From Polyangiaceae bacterium (GTDB taxonomy: Bacteria > Myxococcota_A > Polyangia > Polyangiales > Polyangiaceae): a stretch of 64,000 bases of DNA. Both the position numbers and the translations under genes were made by a program. Of the stretch, positions 27,503 through 36,083 are shown piece after piece (the stretch's first letter is position 1; each line of letters opens with the position of its first letter). The DNA lies in assembly GCA_041389725.1 (NCBI GenBank), contig JAWKRG010000010.1, forward strand, positions 248,001-312,000, given 5' to 3'. The notes under the pieces are model-generated. The model was not told the DNA's origin. It saw only the letters and a program-made list of their open reading frames with translations, and made no database searches.

Positions 27503-29383
27503 TCAGGCCCCCGTCAGCTTCAAATCCTTGATGCGGGCGCCGAGGATCTCGATGGCTGAGACGACCGCCGGATGTCGTCGCGCGGCCGCCAGCGCCTTGC
27601 GCACGGCCTCCTGGCGAGCACGCTCTTGGGCAGCGGCCACCGTGTCAGTACCTGCCGCGGCTTTGCACTCGAGCTCGATGTGAATGTGTGGCGTGCGACC
27701 GAGCACGCGCGTCAGCGCCTGAGCCAGGGCCTCGCGCAAGGCCTTTTCACTGGCGGGTTGTGCGAAGACGCTGCCGGGTTCGTAGCCGAGGTGAAGCTCA
27801 CGCTCCGAGACTCCGAGCAGTGCCGCATGCTCCAAGACCGCGGTGTGCTCCGGGTGTGATTCGGCCAGGGCGTCGAGCACCTGAACCCAGGTGGTAAGCG
27901 CGGCGCTCGCCGAATCCGCATCGGGTTCCACCGCCTGCTCAGGCGTCGGCTCGCTGGTTTTCTGCTCGCGCGGCCCGTTGACCGCAGCTTCCCCGTGTGG
28001 GGTTTGCGGCGGTGCTGTCGAAGCACGGGCCCGCGTTGGGGGGACGGGGGATTCGTCGCGCGGCGGCGCCTCAGCTGGAGGCTCGTCGCCCGGTTCGGGT
28101 CCTCGCGGCCCGCGCTCCGGGCGAGGCTCGCGTGCGCGGGGCCTACCTCGATCGGTCATGGCCTGTGGCGCCGGGCCCGGCTGCCCCGCACCAGCACTGC
28201 GAGCCGCCCCAGCGAGTCGGCGTTCCAGCGTCTGCAGGCGCCCCACCAGGTCGTCGATCGGCAGCAAGGGTGGACGCCGTGCCAAGCGCACCAACGCCAT
28301 CTCCAGCGCCGCGCGCGGCGCCGCGCTGCGCACCACATCGTCGAAGTTGGCAGAGAAACCCTGATGTAGACGCAAGAGGTCGTCCGTGTCCGTCTTGCCC
28401 GCCAAGCCGATCACGTCGGCGACCTCTTCGTCCGCCAAATCAAGCAGCGCCTTGGGTTCGCTGCACACTTTGGCCACGACTAGATCTCGCAGCAGCGCCA
28501 GCAGATCCCGCGCCACATGGGACATGTCGAAGCCCTGCTCCGCCAAATGCGAGACCACCGACAGGCAGCGCTCGGCATCGCCCGCGACCAAAGCGCCGCT
28601 GATGTCGTGAAGCACTTGGCGGCTTGCGACGCCCAACACCCGTGCCACGTCATCCCCCGCCAGCTGCGCCCCGCCCCAGGCGATTACCTGGTCGAGCAGG
28701 CTCATGGCGTCTCGCATGCTGCCGGCCGCTTCGCGCGCCAGGATCTGAATCGCGCTGTCCTCGGCGGCGATGCCCTCGGCTTGGAGCACCTCCCGCAATC
28801 GCGTGGCGATCAGCTGACTGGGGATCAACTTGAAATCGAAGCGTTGGACGCGGCTCAGGATCGTGATCGGAACCTTGTGAACCTCCGTCGTGGCGAAGAT
28901 GAACTTCACGTGGGGGGGGGGCTCTTCCAGCGTCTTCAAGAAGGCATTCCACGCGCTCTGGCTCAGCATGTGGACTTCGTCGACGATGAAGATCTTGTAG
29001 CGATCGTGGGCGGGCCGGTACGGCAGTTGCTCTTGTAGCTTGCGAACCTCGTCTACGCCGTTGTAGCTGGCGCCGTCGATCTCGCGCACGTCCACGTCGG
29101 TGCCTGCTGCGATCTCCTTGCAAGCGCGACACTCGAGGCACGGCTGCCACGTCGGACCCGGATCCGGCTCCCCCTCTTTTACCGCTCCCATGCAGTTCAG
29201 GGCCTTGGCCAGGATGCGCGCGCTCGTCGTCTTGCCCACGCCGCGGACGCCTGTGAACAAGAATGCGTGGGCGACGCGGTTGCTCTTGATCGCGTTCTCG
29301 AGGGTCTTGGCAACGTGGTCTTGTCCCACCAGATCTTCGAAGCGCATGGGACGCCACTTGCGGGCGAGGACGACGTACGACAT
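27503..29383 (-). CDS. dnaX: DNA polymerase III subunits gamma/tau
   Basis: A 626-residue DnaX, the clamp-loader ATPase of the replicative polymerase. Walker A GVRGVGKTT is at residues 45-53; a zinc site uses C64, C82, C85 and C88 (PCLECRACKE); Walker B is IVDEVH; the sensor region AFLKTLEEPPPHVKFIFAT is present. Domain III is followed by a Pro/Arg/Glu-rich linker (about residues 395-500) and a C-terminal domain with an RID-like helical tail, as in tau forms. I chose the ATG at 29383 (MSYVVLARKWRP), the usual DnaX N-terminus. No A-rich slippery site for making gamma was seen where it would be expected. A run of ten C residues codes for PPPH near residue 155. First gene of the leftward recR-ridA set. 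Confidence 0.96.
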   Translation of the reverse strand: MSYVVLARKWRPMRFEDLVGQDHVAKTLENAIKSNRVAHAFLFTGVRGVGKTTSARILAKALNCMGAVKEGEPDPGPTWQPCLECRACKEIAAGTDVDVREIDGASYNGVDEVRKLQEQLPYRPAHDRYKIFIVDEVHMLSQSAWNAFLKTLEEPPPHVKFIFATTEVHKVPITILSRVQRFDFKLIPSQLIATRLREVLQAEGIAAEDSAIQILAREAAGSMRDAMSLLDQVIAWGGAQLAGDDVARVLGVASRQVLHDISGALVAGDAERCLSVVSHLAEQGFDMSHVARDLLALLRDLVVAKVCSEPKALLDLADEEVADVIGLAGKTDTDDLLRLHQGFSANFDDVVRSAAPRAALEMALVRLARRPPLLPIDDLVGRLQTLERRLAGAARSAGAGQPGPAPQAMTDRGRPRAREPRPERGPRGPEPGDEPPAEAPPRDESPVPPTRARASTAPPQTPHGEAAVNGPREQKTSEPTPEQAVEPDADSASAALTTWVQVLDALAESHPEHTAVLEHAALLGVSERELHLGYEPGSVFAQPASEKALREALAQALTRVLGRTPHIHIELECKAAAGTDTVAAAQERARQEAVRKALAAARRHPAVVSAIEILGARIKDLKLTGA

Positions 29384-29531
29384 GACATGCGTGCGGTAAC
29401 AGATCGCCCGTCGCGCCTCCAGCTTCGCCGGCGATCGCGCCATCACGCGCGAATTTGGCTCGTGCGCTTGCGCCTCGGCGCGAGTCGGGGCGCGACTGGT
29501 CTTGCTGGGCGGCTTGGACTAGCGTGCAGCC

Positions 29532-30365
29532 GTGCGGGTACGAGCCCTTTGCTTGCTGGCGACGCTGGCGGCCTGCCAGCGTCCCGCTGAGACGCCCCCT
29601 CCGGAGCCAACGCCTACGACCGCGCCGCGCGCGACGCCCGCGCCTGCGCCAAGCGCAGGGCAAGCGGGCGAATCGCCGCCGCCGCTGCGCTTGGAGCCCT
29701 TGGCCGCCGAGGCGTCCCAGTCCTTCGTCGAGATTCGTTTCCCCATCGCAGAGCAGCGCATCACGTCCGAGAAGGCTGCGGACTACAAGGTGCGCCTCAA
29801 GAGTGAGGGCGCCGGCACCTTGTGGCTCGCGCTGGACGAGCATCGTCCACGTTCCGTGGCACGTGTCGACAAGACCGTCACGCTCTCGGAGTTGGTGCCT
29901 GCCGACGTGGACTTGGCCGAGGGGGAACATTGGCTGACGGCAGCGCTGGTTGCTGAGGGTGGTGTCCTGCCGCAAGCGCCGGCCGAGGCGTCACGCAAAC
30001 CCTTTGCGGCATTGCGCTTCTGGGTTGGGCAGCGCGGAGCGCGGGGCGAACCGGCGCCCCGTGTGGTCTTGCTTTCCCCCGGCGGGACCTACAACGGACC
30101 CGACGCCCGAGTGCTGATTCAGGCCGTCGCCCTGCACGTCCCGGTCGAGGGCCTGGCCGCAGATGGATTCCGTGTGAGCCTTGTCGGAGCGGGGCGGCAG
30201 GGCGCTCTGGCCCTTCCTGCGCCCGCGGCGGTGGTCGCGCCGGAGCTTCCCAGCGGTGATTACCGCGTAGAAGTGAAGTTGGTGGGAAGCAAGGGAGACG
30301 TGCTCGCCACGGCGGTGCGCGACATCGTCGTCAACCGCGATGCAGTGACGGACCGGAGGGAATGA
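29532..30365 (+). CDS. Secreted lipoprotein, Pro-rich N-terminal linker
   Basis: A 277-residue lipoprotein from a GTG start, with a clear signal peptide (RVRALCLLATLAAC) whose LAAC forms a good lipobox. A Pro/Ala/Thr linker follows (about residues 16-50). The mature domain has Ig-like beta-strand patterns (TLWLALDEHRPRSV, DYRVEVKLVGSKGDVLA). No catalytic motif is visible. Its stop overlaps the ATG of the sensor histidine kinase (ATGA), so it may act as an envelope partner or sensor accessory of that kinase; this is inference from coupling only. Divergent from dnaX. Confidence 0.75.
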   Translation: MRVRALCLLATLAACQRPAETPPPEPTPTTAPRATPAPAPSAGQAGESPPPLRLEPLAAEASQSFVEIRFPIAEQRITSEKAADYKVRLKSEGAGTLWLALDEHRPRSVARVDKTVTLSELVPADVDLAEGEHWLTAALVAEGGVLPQAPAEASRKPFAALRFWVGQRGARGEPAPRVVLLSPGGTYNGPDARVLIQAVALHVPVEGLAADGFRVSLVGAGRQGALALPAPAAVVAPELPSGDYRVEVKLVGSKGDVLATAVRDIVVNRDAVTDRRE

Positions 30366-31855
30366 CCTCTCCCTTCGTCGTGGGGTTGGTCTCGGCCTGG
30401 GTGATCGCTCAGCTGGCGGACGGTGCATTCTTCATGTTGGCCTACGCCCTAGGTCGACGCGAGCGGGACTATCTCGCGTTTGCCCTGCTCTCCTTCGCCT
30501 TTGCTGCGATCTCCGGCGCGATTGCCTGGTCCTTCGCCGTCCGGGATGCCGACCAGGGCATGCAGGCCATCCTCTTGGCCCATGCAGGTGGCGTTCTGGC
30601 GACAGTGTTCAACTTCCACTTCGTGGTGCGTTTCACCGGGTCGCCCCGGGCAGAGCGGCTGCTTCGAATCGCCTACGTCGTCGCAGCAGCTTTTCTGCTG
30701 ACCATGACGTTCGGGTGGTGGTGGCACGCCGACACGGTTCGCTACGCCCAAGCCGAAGCCTTCGGTCAGACCGTGTACTTCCACCTGGCGTCGCCGACTT
30801 GGCTGGCGCTGGTCTTCTATCCCTGTGCGGGGGCGGCACTGCTGGCCTGTGCTGTACTGCTCTACGCTGCGTATCGCCGGGGGCGGCGTGAAGCGCTGAC
30901 GCCGCTGTTGGGACTCTCCGTGGTCACCGCAGCGGCCCTGAACGACATCAGCATCAGCCTCGGCGTCGTCGCGCGCTCCATGTACCTCTTGCCCCATGCG
31001 TTCATGGTCTACGCCTTCGGCGTGGCGGCCACCTTGCTCTACCGCTACGGTCGCGCGACCGGCGCGTTGGAACAGACCGCGACGGACTTGGAACGCGCGA
31101 CGGAGCAGCTGCGAAACAGCCACGCGGAGTTGCAGGTCGCCCAGACGGATCTCGAGCGCTCTCGCGAGCTGGCAACGGTCGGGGAGCTGGCGGCGGCCAT
31201 CGCCCACGAAGTACGAAACCCGCTCGCGATCATCATGAACGCCGTGGCGGGCTTGCGTCGTCCCAACGTCGGCGAGGAGGATCGCCTGACGCTGCTCGAA
31301 ATCGTGGAAGAAGAGACAGCGCGACTCAACCGGCTGGTCAACGATCTGCTGCGATTCGCGCGGCCTGTGGTGGTGAAGATGGCGGTGGCGTCCTTGGTCG
31401 AGCTCGCAGAAAAGACACGCTCCCTCTCTCAGGAACACCGCGTGATCGTCAGCCAGCGTGAAGGGGCACCCTCGCACGTGGTGGCGGACCCCACGCTGCT
31501 CCGTCAGGTCATGGACAACCTCGTCGAGAATGCGTGTCACGCCATGGCAGGGGGTGGCGACGTGCACATCGTGATCGACTCCGAGTTCAACGAGGGCGGG
31601 CGCGTGGCCAAGGTCGTGTTTCAGGACACGGGGCAGGGCATGTCGCCCGAGGTGTTGGAACGGGCCCTCGACCCCTTCTTCACTACGCGGCCCAGCGGCA
31701 CGGGGCTCGGCTTGCCGATCGTGCATCGCATCGTGGACGCCCATGGGGGTAGCCTCGCCATCGACAGCGAACCGGGAGTGGGGACGCGGGTCACCTTGCG
31801 ACTGCCCTTGCACGACGCCGACGACGAGACGGCGGGCTCGGAGGCGGTGGCATGA
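30362..31855 (+). CDS. Sensor histidine kinase with seven TM segments
   Basis: A 497-residue kinase. Residues about 1-225 contain seven hydrophobic segments (first FVVGLVSAWVIAQLADG, last AFMVYAFGVAATLLYRYG), forming an integral-membrane sensor without a large periplasmic loop. A coiled coil follows (about 230-270). The HisKA box is AIAHEVRNPL with the phosphorylated H282; the N box is DNLVENACHAM; the G boxes are DTGQGMS and GTGLGLPIVHRIVD. The AHEVRNPL form places it with NtrB/AtoS-like kinases, whose partners are usually NtrC-type regulators, and one lies at 34034. It overlaps the lipoprotein stop and the bioA start by 4 bp each. Confidence 0.92.
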   Translation: MTSPFVVGLVSAWVIAQLADGAFFMLAYALGRRERDYLAFALLSFAFAAISGAIAWSFAVRDADQGMQAILLAHAGGVLATVFNFHFVVRFTGSPRAERLLRIAYVVAAAFLLTMTFGWWWHADTVRYAQAEAFGQTVYFHLASPTWLALVFYPCAGAALLACAVLLYAAYRRGRREALTPLLGLSVVTAAALNDISISLGVVARSMYLLPHAFMVYAFGVAATLLYRYGRATGALEQTATDLERATEQLRNSHAELQVAQTDLERSRELATVGELAAAIAHEVRNPLAIIMNAVAGLRRPNVGEEDRLTLLEIVEEETARLNRLVNDLLRFARPVVVKMAVASLVELAEKTRSLSQEHRVIVSQREGAPSHVVADPTLLRQVMDNLVENACHAMAGGGDVHIVIDSEFNEGGRVAKVVFQDTGQGMSPEVLERALDPFFTTRPSGTGLGLPIVHRIVDAHGGSLAIDSEPGVGTRVTLRLPLHDADDETAGSEAVA

Positions 31856-33144
31856 AGCGCAGCGAGATCGTCGACATCGACAAGCGGCACGTTTGGCACC
31901 CCTACACGCCGATGCAGCAGTACCTGGCCGAGGCGGACCCCTTGGTCATCGTGCGCGCCGAGGGGAGCCGCTTGTTCGACGCCGATGGGCGCAGCTTCAT
32001 CGATGGCAACGCCTCTTGGTGGACCAGCGTCCTGGGTCACGGTCACCCGCGGCTGCTGGCCACGCTACGTGAACAAGCGCAGACCTTGTGTCACACCTCC
32101 CTGGCGGGAATCACCCATCCGCCCATCGCGGAGCTGTGCCAGGAGCTCGAACGAGTCGTCCCACCGGCACTGCCCCACTACTTCTTCAGTGACGACGGTT
32201 CGACCTCCGTCGAGGTAGCGATGAAGCTCTGCCTGCAGTACTTCGCCCAGAACGGCGCGCCCGAGCGCAGGCGTTTCGTGGCCTTGGACGGCGCATTTCA
32301 CGGCGAAACCTTGGGCGTCAGCGCCCTTGGCGGCGTGGAGGTATTTCGCCGCCCCTTTGCCTCCGTGTTGCTGGACTGCATTCACGTCCCCAGTGCCGCG
32401 GACGGCTTCGAGCGCGCTTTCGCCGCCTTGACCGAGATGATGGCGTCTCACGCCGGGCAGGTGGCGGCCATCGTGCTCGAACCCATGTTGCAGGGAGCCG
32501 CCGGCATGCGCACCTATGACACCGAGTACCTGCGCCACGCGCGCCGCTTGGCCGACGAGCACGGAGCATTCTTGGTGCTGGATGAAGTGTTCACGGGCTA
32601 TGGGCGCACGGGACCGATGTGGGCGCATGAGCACGCAGGCGTCGTACCCGACGTGATGTGCTGTGCGAAGGGCTTCTCCGGCGGCATGTTTCCGATGGCG
32701 GCGACCTTCGTGTGCGAACGCATCTTCGAGGGCTTCTTGGGTGTTCCAGAGCGCGCCTTTTTCTACGGCCACACTTTCACGGGTAATCCGCTGGGCGCCG
32801 CGGTAGCCGCGGAGGTGCTCAGGGTCTATCGCGACGAAGCCGTGCTCGAAGGTGCGGCACGAAAGGCGGAGCGCATCGCGCACGCCTTCGAAGCATTGGC
32901 GCAGCTAGACGGTGTGGCGAACGTGCGCCACCTGGGCATGGTGGGTGCCCTGGAGCTGTCGGGCACGGGCGGCTATCTCGAGCGTTCTGGCTGGCGCGTA
33001 TACGAGGCGGCCCTGCAACGTGGTGCGTACCTGCGACCGCTCGGCAACGTCGTCTACGTCGCGCCGGCCTTGAACATTCCGGATCCCGACCTGGATGCGC
33101 TACTGGACATCCTGCGCGCCGCCGTGACGACGCTCACGCGATAG
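31852..33144 (+). CDS. bioA: Adenosylmethionine-8-amino-7-oxononanoate aminotransferase
   Basis: A 430-residue class III aminotransferase that converts KAPA to DAPA with S-adenosylmethionine as amino donor, in biotin synthesis. The N-terminus HVWHPYTPMQQY is diagnostic of BioA. Other motifs: DGNASWWTSVLGHGHP, FFSDDGSTSVEVAMK, LDGAFHGETLG, the PLP aspartate in LDEVFTGYGRTG, and the PLP lysine K273 in CCAKGFSGG. Length is normal. Its ATG overlaps the stop of the histidine kinase, an odd operon partner; no other bio gene is present in the window. Confidence 0.96.
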   Translation: MKRSEIVDIDKRHVWHPYTPMQQYLAEADPLVIVRAEGSRLFDADGRSFIDGNASWWTSVLGHGHPRLLATLREQAQTLCHTSLAGITHPPIAELCQELERVVPPALPHYFFSDDGSTSVEVAMKLCLQYFAQNGAPERRRFVALDGAFHGETLGVSALGGVEVFRRPFASVLLDCIHVPSAADGFERAFAALTEMMASHAGQVAAIVLEPMLQGAAGMRTYDTEYLRHARRLADEHGAFLVLDEVFTGYGRTGPMWAHEHAGVVPDVMCCAKGFSGGMFPMAATFVCERIFEGFLGVPERAFFYGHTFTGNPLGAAVAAEVLRVYRDEAVLEGAARKAERIAHAFEALAQLDGVANVRHLGMVGALELSGTGGYLERSGWRVYEAALQRGAYLRPLGNVVYVAPALNIPDPDLDALLDILRAAVTTLTR

Positions 33145-33183
33145 GCCCTTCCCAGTGCCGCTGACGACGATTAACGTCCGCGT

Positions 33184-33531
33184 ATGGCCAAGCGACAGCG
33201 CTACCTGTTCGTGTGCGTCAACCGGCGGCCAGACGGCGCCCCGAAGGGATCCTGCGCCGCGCGCGGAAGTGTGGAGCTACATGCGCGACTCAAGGAAATG
33301 CTCAAAGAGCGAGGCCTCGCCGAGGTCCACGCACGAGCCTGTACCGCGAGCTGTCTGGACGTGTGCTGGGTAGGCCCCGTCATTGCAGTGGAGCCCGACC
33401 ACGTCTTCTACGGCAACGTCAAGGAGTCGGATCTGGAAGAGATTGTAGAGGGGATTGCGCGCGGACAGATCGTGGAGCGCCTGGTGCTGTGTGACGAGGA
33501 CTTCACGGAGCCGAAGAAGTCGCGCGCATGA
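33184..33531 (+). CDS. Thioredoxin-like [2Fe-2S] ferredoxin
   Basis: A 115-residue protein of the thioredoxin-fold [2Fe-2S] ferredoxin family. The cysteines are C11 (FVCVNRR), C24 (KGSCAARG), C53, C57 and C61 (RACTASCLDVC); the CVNRRPDGAPKGSC block and C-x3-C-x3-C cluster match this family, in which four cysteines bind the cluster. It is probably a small cytoplasmic electron carrier. It begins 39 bp after bioA, and could supply electrons to a nearby redox enzyme, although biotin synthase is not in the window. Its stop overlaps the next start (ATGA). Confidence 0.85.
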   Translation: MAKRQRYLFVCVNRRPDGAPKGSCAARGSVELHARLKEMLKERGLAEVHARACTASCLDVCWVGPVIAVEPDHVFYGNVKESDLEEIVEGIARGQIVERLVLCDEDFTEPKKSRA

Positions 33532-33953
33532 TTCGCGACATCCCCTTCCAGCAGATCCTGGTCGGGTCCTATCGCTTGCACGAAGAGGGTGCGGAGCGCG
33601 CGCTGGAACTGGCGCTCAGGGCGGACAGTTCCGGTCTGTGGCATTCCGTGCGCGGCGCGCGACTGGCAGTCAGCGGGGACATCCACGCCGAGTCCCTCGC
33701 CAGTCACAGCTCCGTGCGTGGGACCGTGGATCTGCGCAAGCTATCGACGCGGGCCGGCGCGTATCAGCTCGAGTTCGATGCCGACGACGGACGGCGGTTC
33801 GAGCTGGTCTTGCAGCGGTCCTCGGGGCGACGGGCGCCGCTTTTCGCCCTCAGTCGCTTCCTGGGAAGGCTGTCCGTCCGGGGGCGTGAGATCGGTGAGG
33901 CCGAGCTCCGGGTGGACCTTCGGCGCACGTTGAGGCGTTGGCTCGTGTTGTGA
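33528..33953 (+). CDS. Small protein of unknown function
   Basis: A 141-residue protein, translationally coupled to the [2Fe-2S] ferredoxin gene by a 4-bp overlap. It has no cysteine, signal peptide or TM segment. The composition is basic, with many Arg residues in the last third (RRAPLFALSRFLGRLSVRGRE). A beta-rich centre (GTVDLRKLSTRAGAYQLEFDADDG) is visible. I do not recognise the family. Coupling and codon use like the neighbours make it a real gene. Confidence 0.65.
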   Translation: MIRDIPFQQILVGSYRLHEEGAERALELALRADSSGLWHSVRGARLAVSGDIHAESLASHSSVRGTVDLRKLSTRAGAYQLEFDADDGRRFELVLQRSSGRRAPLFALSRFLGRLSVRGREIGEAELRVDLRRTLRRWLVL

Positions 33954-33960
33954 CGCTTGT

Positions 33961-33988
33961 TTGTAAATATTTGAAATTTAACAATAAT
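33961..33988 (+). promoter_or_regulatory. AT-rich promoter candidate for the NtrC-type regulator
   Basis: This is the most AT-rich patch in the central window. TTGTAA (33961-33966) and AATAAT (33983-33988) are 16 bp apart. Downstream, AGACAT (34019-34024) and ATGTCT (34034-34039) form an inverted repeat that includes the chosen start codon and could be an operator. Confidence 0.45.
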
Positions 33989-34033
33989 ACTGGCAGTGTT
34001 GCCTAGTTGACTCCGTCGAGACATATTGTCGGC

Positions 34034-35449
34034 ATGTCTGACACGATGTCTGGGTTCACTGACACATCGTCTCCCTCCTCACGGCCACCCGAGGTGGTGG
34101 CCCCGTCACCGGACGCGGTGACCGTCTTGGTCGTCGACGACGAGCCGAGCAACGTGGAGAGCCTTCGCAAGATCTTCCAGCGTGAAGGCATGCGCGTGCT
34201 CACCGCCGAGGGCGCCAAGGGGGCGCTCGAGATGGTGCGCACCCATCGCGTCCAGGTCGTGCTGACGGATCTGATGATGCCAGGCATCAACGGTGTGGAG
34301 CTGTTGCGCGCGACGAAAGAAGTGTCGCCGGACACCGAGGTGGTGTTGATGACGGCTTACGGCACGGTCGAGACTGCAGTGCAGGCCATGCGTGAGGGCG
34401 CCTACGACTTCGTCGAGAAGCCACTGAAGCGCATGACCATCGTAAAGACGGTGCGCAAGGCCGCAGAGCGCCAATCGCTGCTTGCCGAGAACCGGTCGTT
34501 GAAGGAAGAACTGAAGCTGCTGACCGCGCGCGAGATAGTCGGGCAGAGTCCGGCGCTACGCCGCGTGCTGGACGTCGCGCACCAGGCCGCACCGTCGATG
34601 GCCACGGTGCTGGTGTTGGGTGAGAGTGGGACCGGCAAGGAGCTCATCGCCCGCTACATCCACAGCAAGAGCTCACGCGCAACGGGCCCTTTCGTCGCGG
34701 TGAATTGCGCGGCGATTCCCGAGAGCATCTTGGAGGCAGAGTTGTTCGGGCACGAACGGGGCGCCTTCACCGGCGCCGTGGCGCGCCGCGAGGGCCGTTT
34801 TGCCAAGGCCAGTGGTGGCACGCTGCTGCTCGACGAGATTGGCGAGCTGTCGCCCGCCGTGCAGGTCAAGATCCTCCGCGTGCTGCAGGAAGGGGAGTAC
34901 GAACCCGTGGGAGGCAACACGATGAAGGCGGACGTGCGGATCGTGGCGGCCACCAATCGCAACTTGGCCCAGGAGGTCGAGACGGGTCGCTTTCGCGAAG
35001 ACCTCTACTATCGCTTGAACGTGATCGCGGTGACGGCGCCACCTTTGCGAGGTCGGCGCGAAGACATTCCGCTGCTCGTCGACCACTTCTTGGGAGTGTA
35101 CTGCAAGAAGAACGGACGAGCGCGACTGGACGTGTCGCGCGACGCGCTGCGCAAGTTGATGGAGTACTCCTGGCCGGGCAACGTGCGCGAGTTGGAGAAC
35201 GTACTCGAGCGTGCCGCCGTATTGTGCCGCTCCGACGTGCTGGGTGTGGAAGACCTGCCCGACGCCGTTGCCCAGGCCGCCGCGCCTTCGCCAACCGCGC
35301 TCACCTTTCCGATTGGCACCCCCCTGTCCGAAGTGGAACAGCGCATGATCCGCGAGACCCTGGGCTACACTGAAGGGGACAAGTCTCTCGCGGCGCAATT
35401 GCTCGGCATTTCCACGCGTACCATCTATCGCAAGCTCGGCGAGGAGTGA
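34034..35449 (+). CDS. Sigma-54-dependent response regulator (NtrC family)
   Basis: A 471-residue three-domain activator. Receiver domain: acidic pair in VVDDEPSN, phosphoacceptor D79 in LTDLMMPG, and K in FVEKPLK. AAA+ domain: Walker A GESGTGKE, the sigma-54 contact loop GAFTGA intact, Walker B GGTLLLDEIGEL, and R-finger region REDLYYRLNV. A C-terminal Fis-type HTH follows (SLAAQLLGISTRTIYRKL). I prefer the ATG at 34034 (MSDTMSGF) to a TTG 27 bp upstream. It has its own AT-rich upstream region and no adjacent kinase; the NtrB-like kinase three genes upstream is the likely partner. No sigma-54 -24/-12 element was recognised in the window. Confidence 0.95.
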   Translation: MSDTMSGFTDTSSPSSRPPEVVAPSPDAVTVLVVDDEPSNVESLRKIFQREGMRVLTAEGAKGALEMVRTHRVQVVLTDLMMPGINGVELLRATKEVSPDTEVVLMTAYGTVETAVQAMREGAYDFVEKPLKRMTIVKTVRKAAERQSLLAENRSLKEELKLLTAREIVGQSPALRRVLDVAHQAAPSMATVLVLGESGTGKELIARYIHSKSSRATGPFVAVNCAAIPESILEAELFGHERGAFTGAVARREGRFAKASGGTLLLDEIGELSPAVQVKILRVLQEGEYEPVGGNTMKADVRIVAATNRNLAQEVETGRFREDLYYRLNVIAVTAPPLRGRREDIPLLVDHFLGVYCKKNGRARLDVSRDALRKLMEYSWPGNVRELENVLERAAVLCRSDVLGVEDLPDAVAQAAAPSPTALTFPIGTPLSEVEQRMIRETLGYTEGDKSLAAQLLGISTRTIYRKLGEE

Positions 35450-35495
35450 GCCTGTGGGGTTGCCAGGCGCCAGCCCTCGCGCCATACAACAGCCC

Positions 35496-36083
35496 ATGAA
35501 ACGCGGGTCTTTGTTGCTGATGGGTGTGTTGAGCGTCGCTTGCCAAGAGAAGGGCTCCACGAGCGCAAGCGAACCTGGCGCTGCCAATTCGGGAGCCGCG
35601 GCCGCGCAGGCGCCCGCCGCGGCCGCGTCGCCCACGTCGCTCTTGACCGTGGGTGCAGCCGCCCCCGCGCTGGAGGTGAAAGCGCACAACGGTGAGGTGG
35701 TCGACCTGACGAAACTCAGGGGCAAGCCCGTCGTGGTGTACTTCTATCCGAAGGACGATACCCCCGGCTGCACGGTGGAGGCGCAGGGCATCCGCGACGA
35801 CTGGTCGGAGTTCACGAAGCTGAACGCCGTGGTGATCGGTGTGTCGACGGACGACAACGAGTCGCACAAGGCCTTTGCCGAAAAGCACGAGCTGCCGTTT
35901 CTGTTGCTGCCGGACAAGGATGGCGCCATCGCCAAGGCCTTTGGCGTGTCACTCACGCTCGGCTACGCCAAGCGCGTGAGCTTCGTCATCGACAAGGCCG
36001 GCAAGATCTCGAAGGTCTTTCCGAACGTGACACCGAAGGGCCACGCCAAGGAGCTCGCCGCAGCGATCGCCGCGGCGGGCTGA
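35496..36083 (+). CDS. Lipoprotein peroxiredoxin (BCP/AhpC-TSA family), 1-Cys type
   Basis: A 195-residue protein with a signal peptide and lipobox (LLLMGVLSVAC), an Ala-rich linker (residues about 23-50), and a BCP-type peroxiredoxin domain that reduces peroxides. The peroxidatic cysteine is C92 in DDTPGCTVEAQGIRD. In two-Cys BCPs a resolving cysteine often follows five residues later; here that position is Q97, and no other cysteine exists in the mature domain except the lipidated one, so it must use an external thiol. The chosen ATG at 35496 starts the signal peptide. It probably acts in the periplasm or at the outer membrane, unlike ordinary cytoplasmic BCP. Confidence 0.9.
   Translation: MKRGSLLLMGVLSVACQEKGSTSASEPGAANSGAAAAQAPAAAASPTSLLTVGAAAPALEVKAHNGEVVDLTKLRGKPVVVYFYPKDDTPGCTVEAQGIRDDWSEFTKLNAVVIGVSTDDNESHKAFAEKHELPFLLLPDKDGAIAKAFGVSLTLGYAKRVSFVIDKAGKISKVFPNVTPKGHAKELAAAIAAAG

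Noticed and set aside
28912..28921. Programmed frameshift site for DnaX gamma production
   Set aside because: The C10 run is in the middle of the ATPase domain; a gamma product needs a shift after domain III, where no slippery heptamer was seen.
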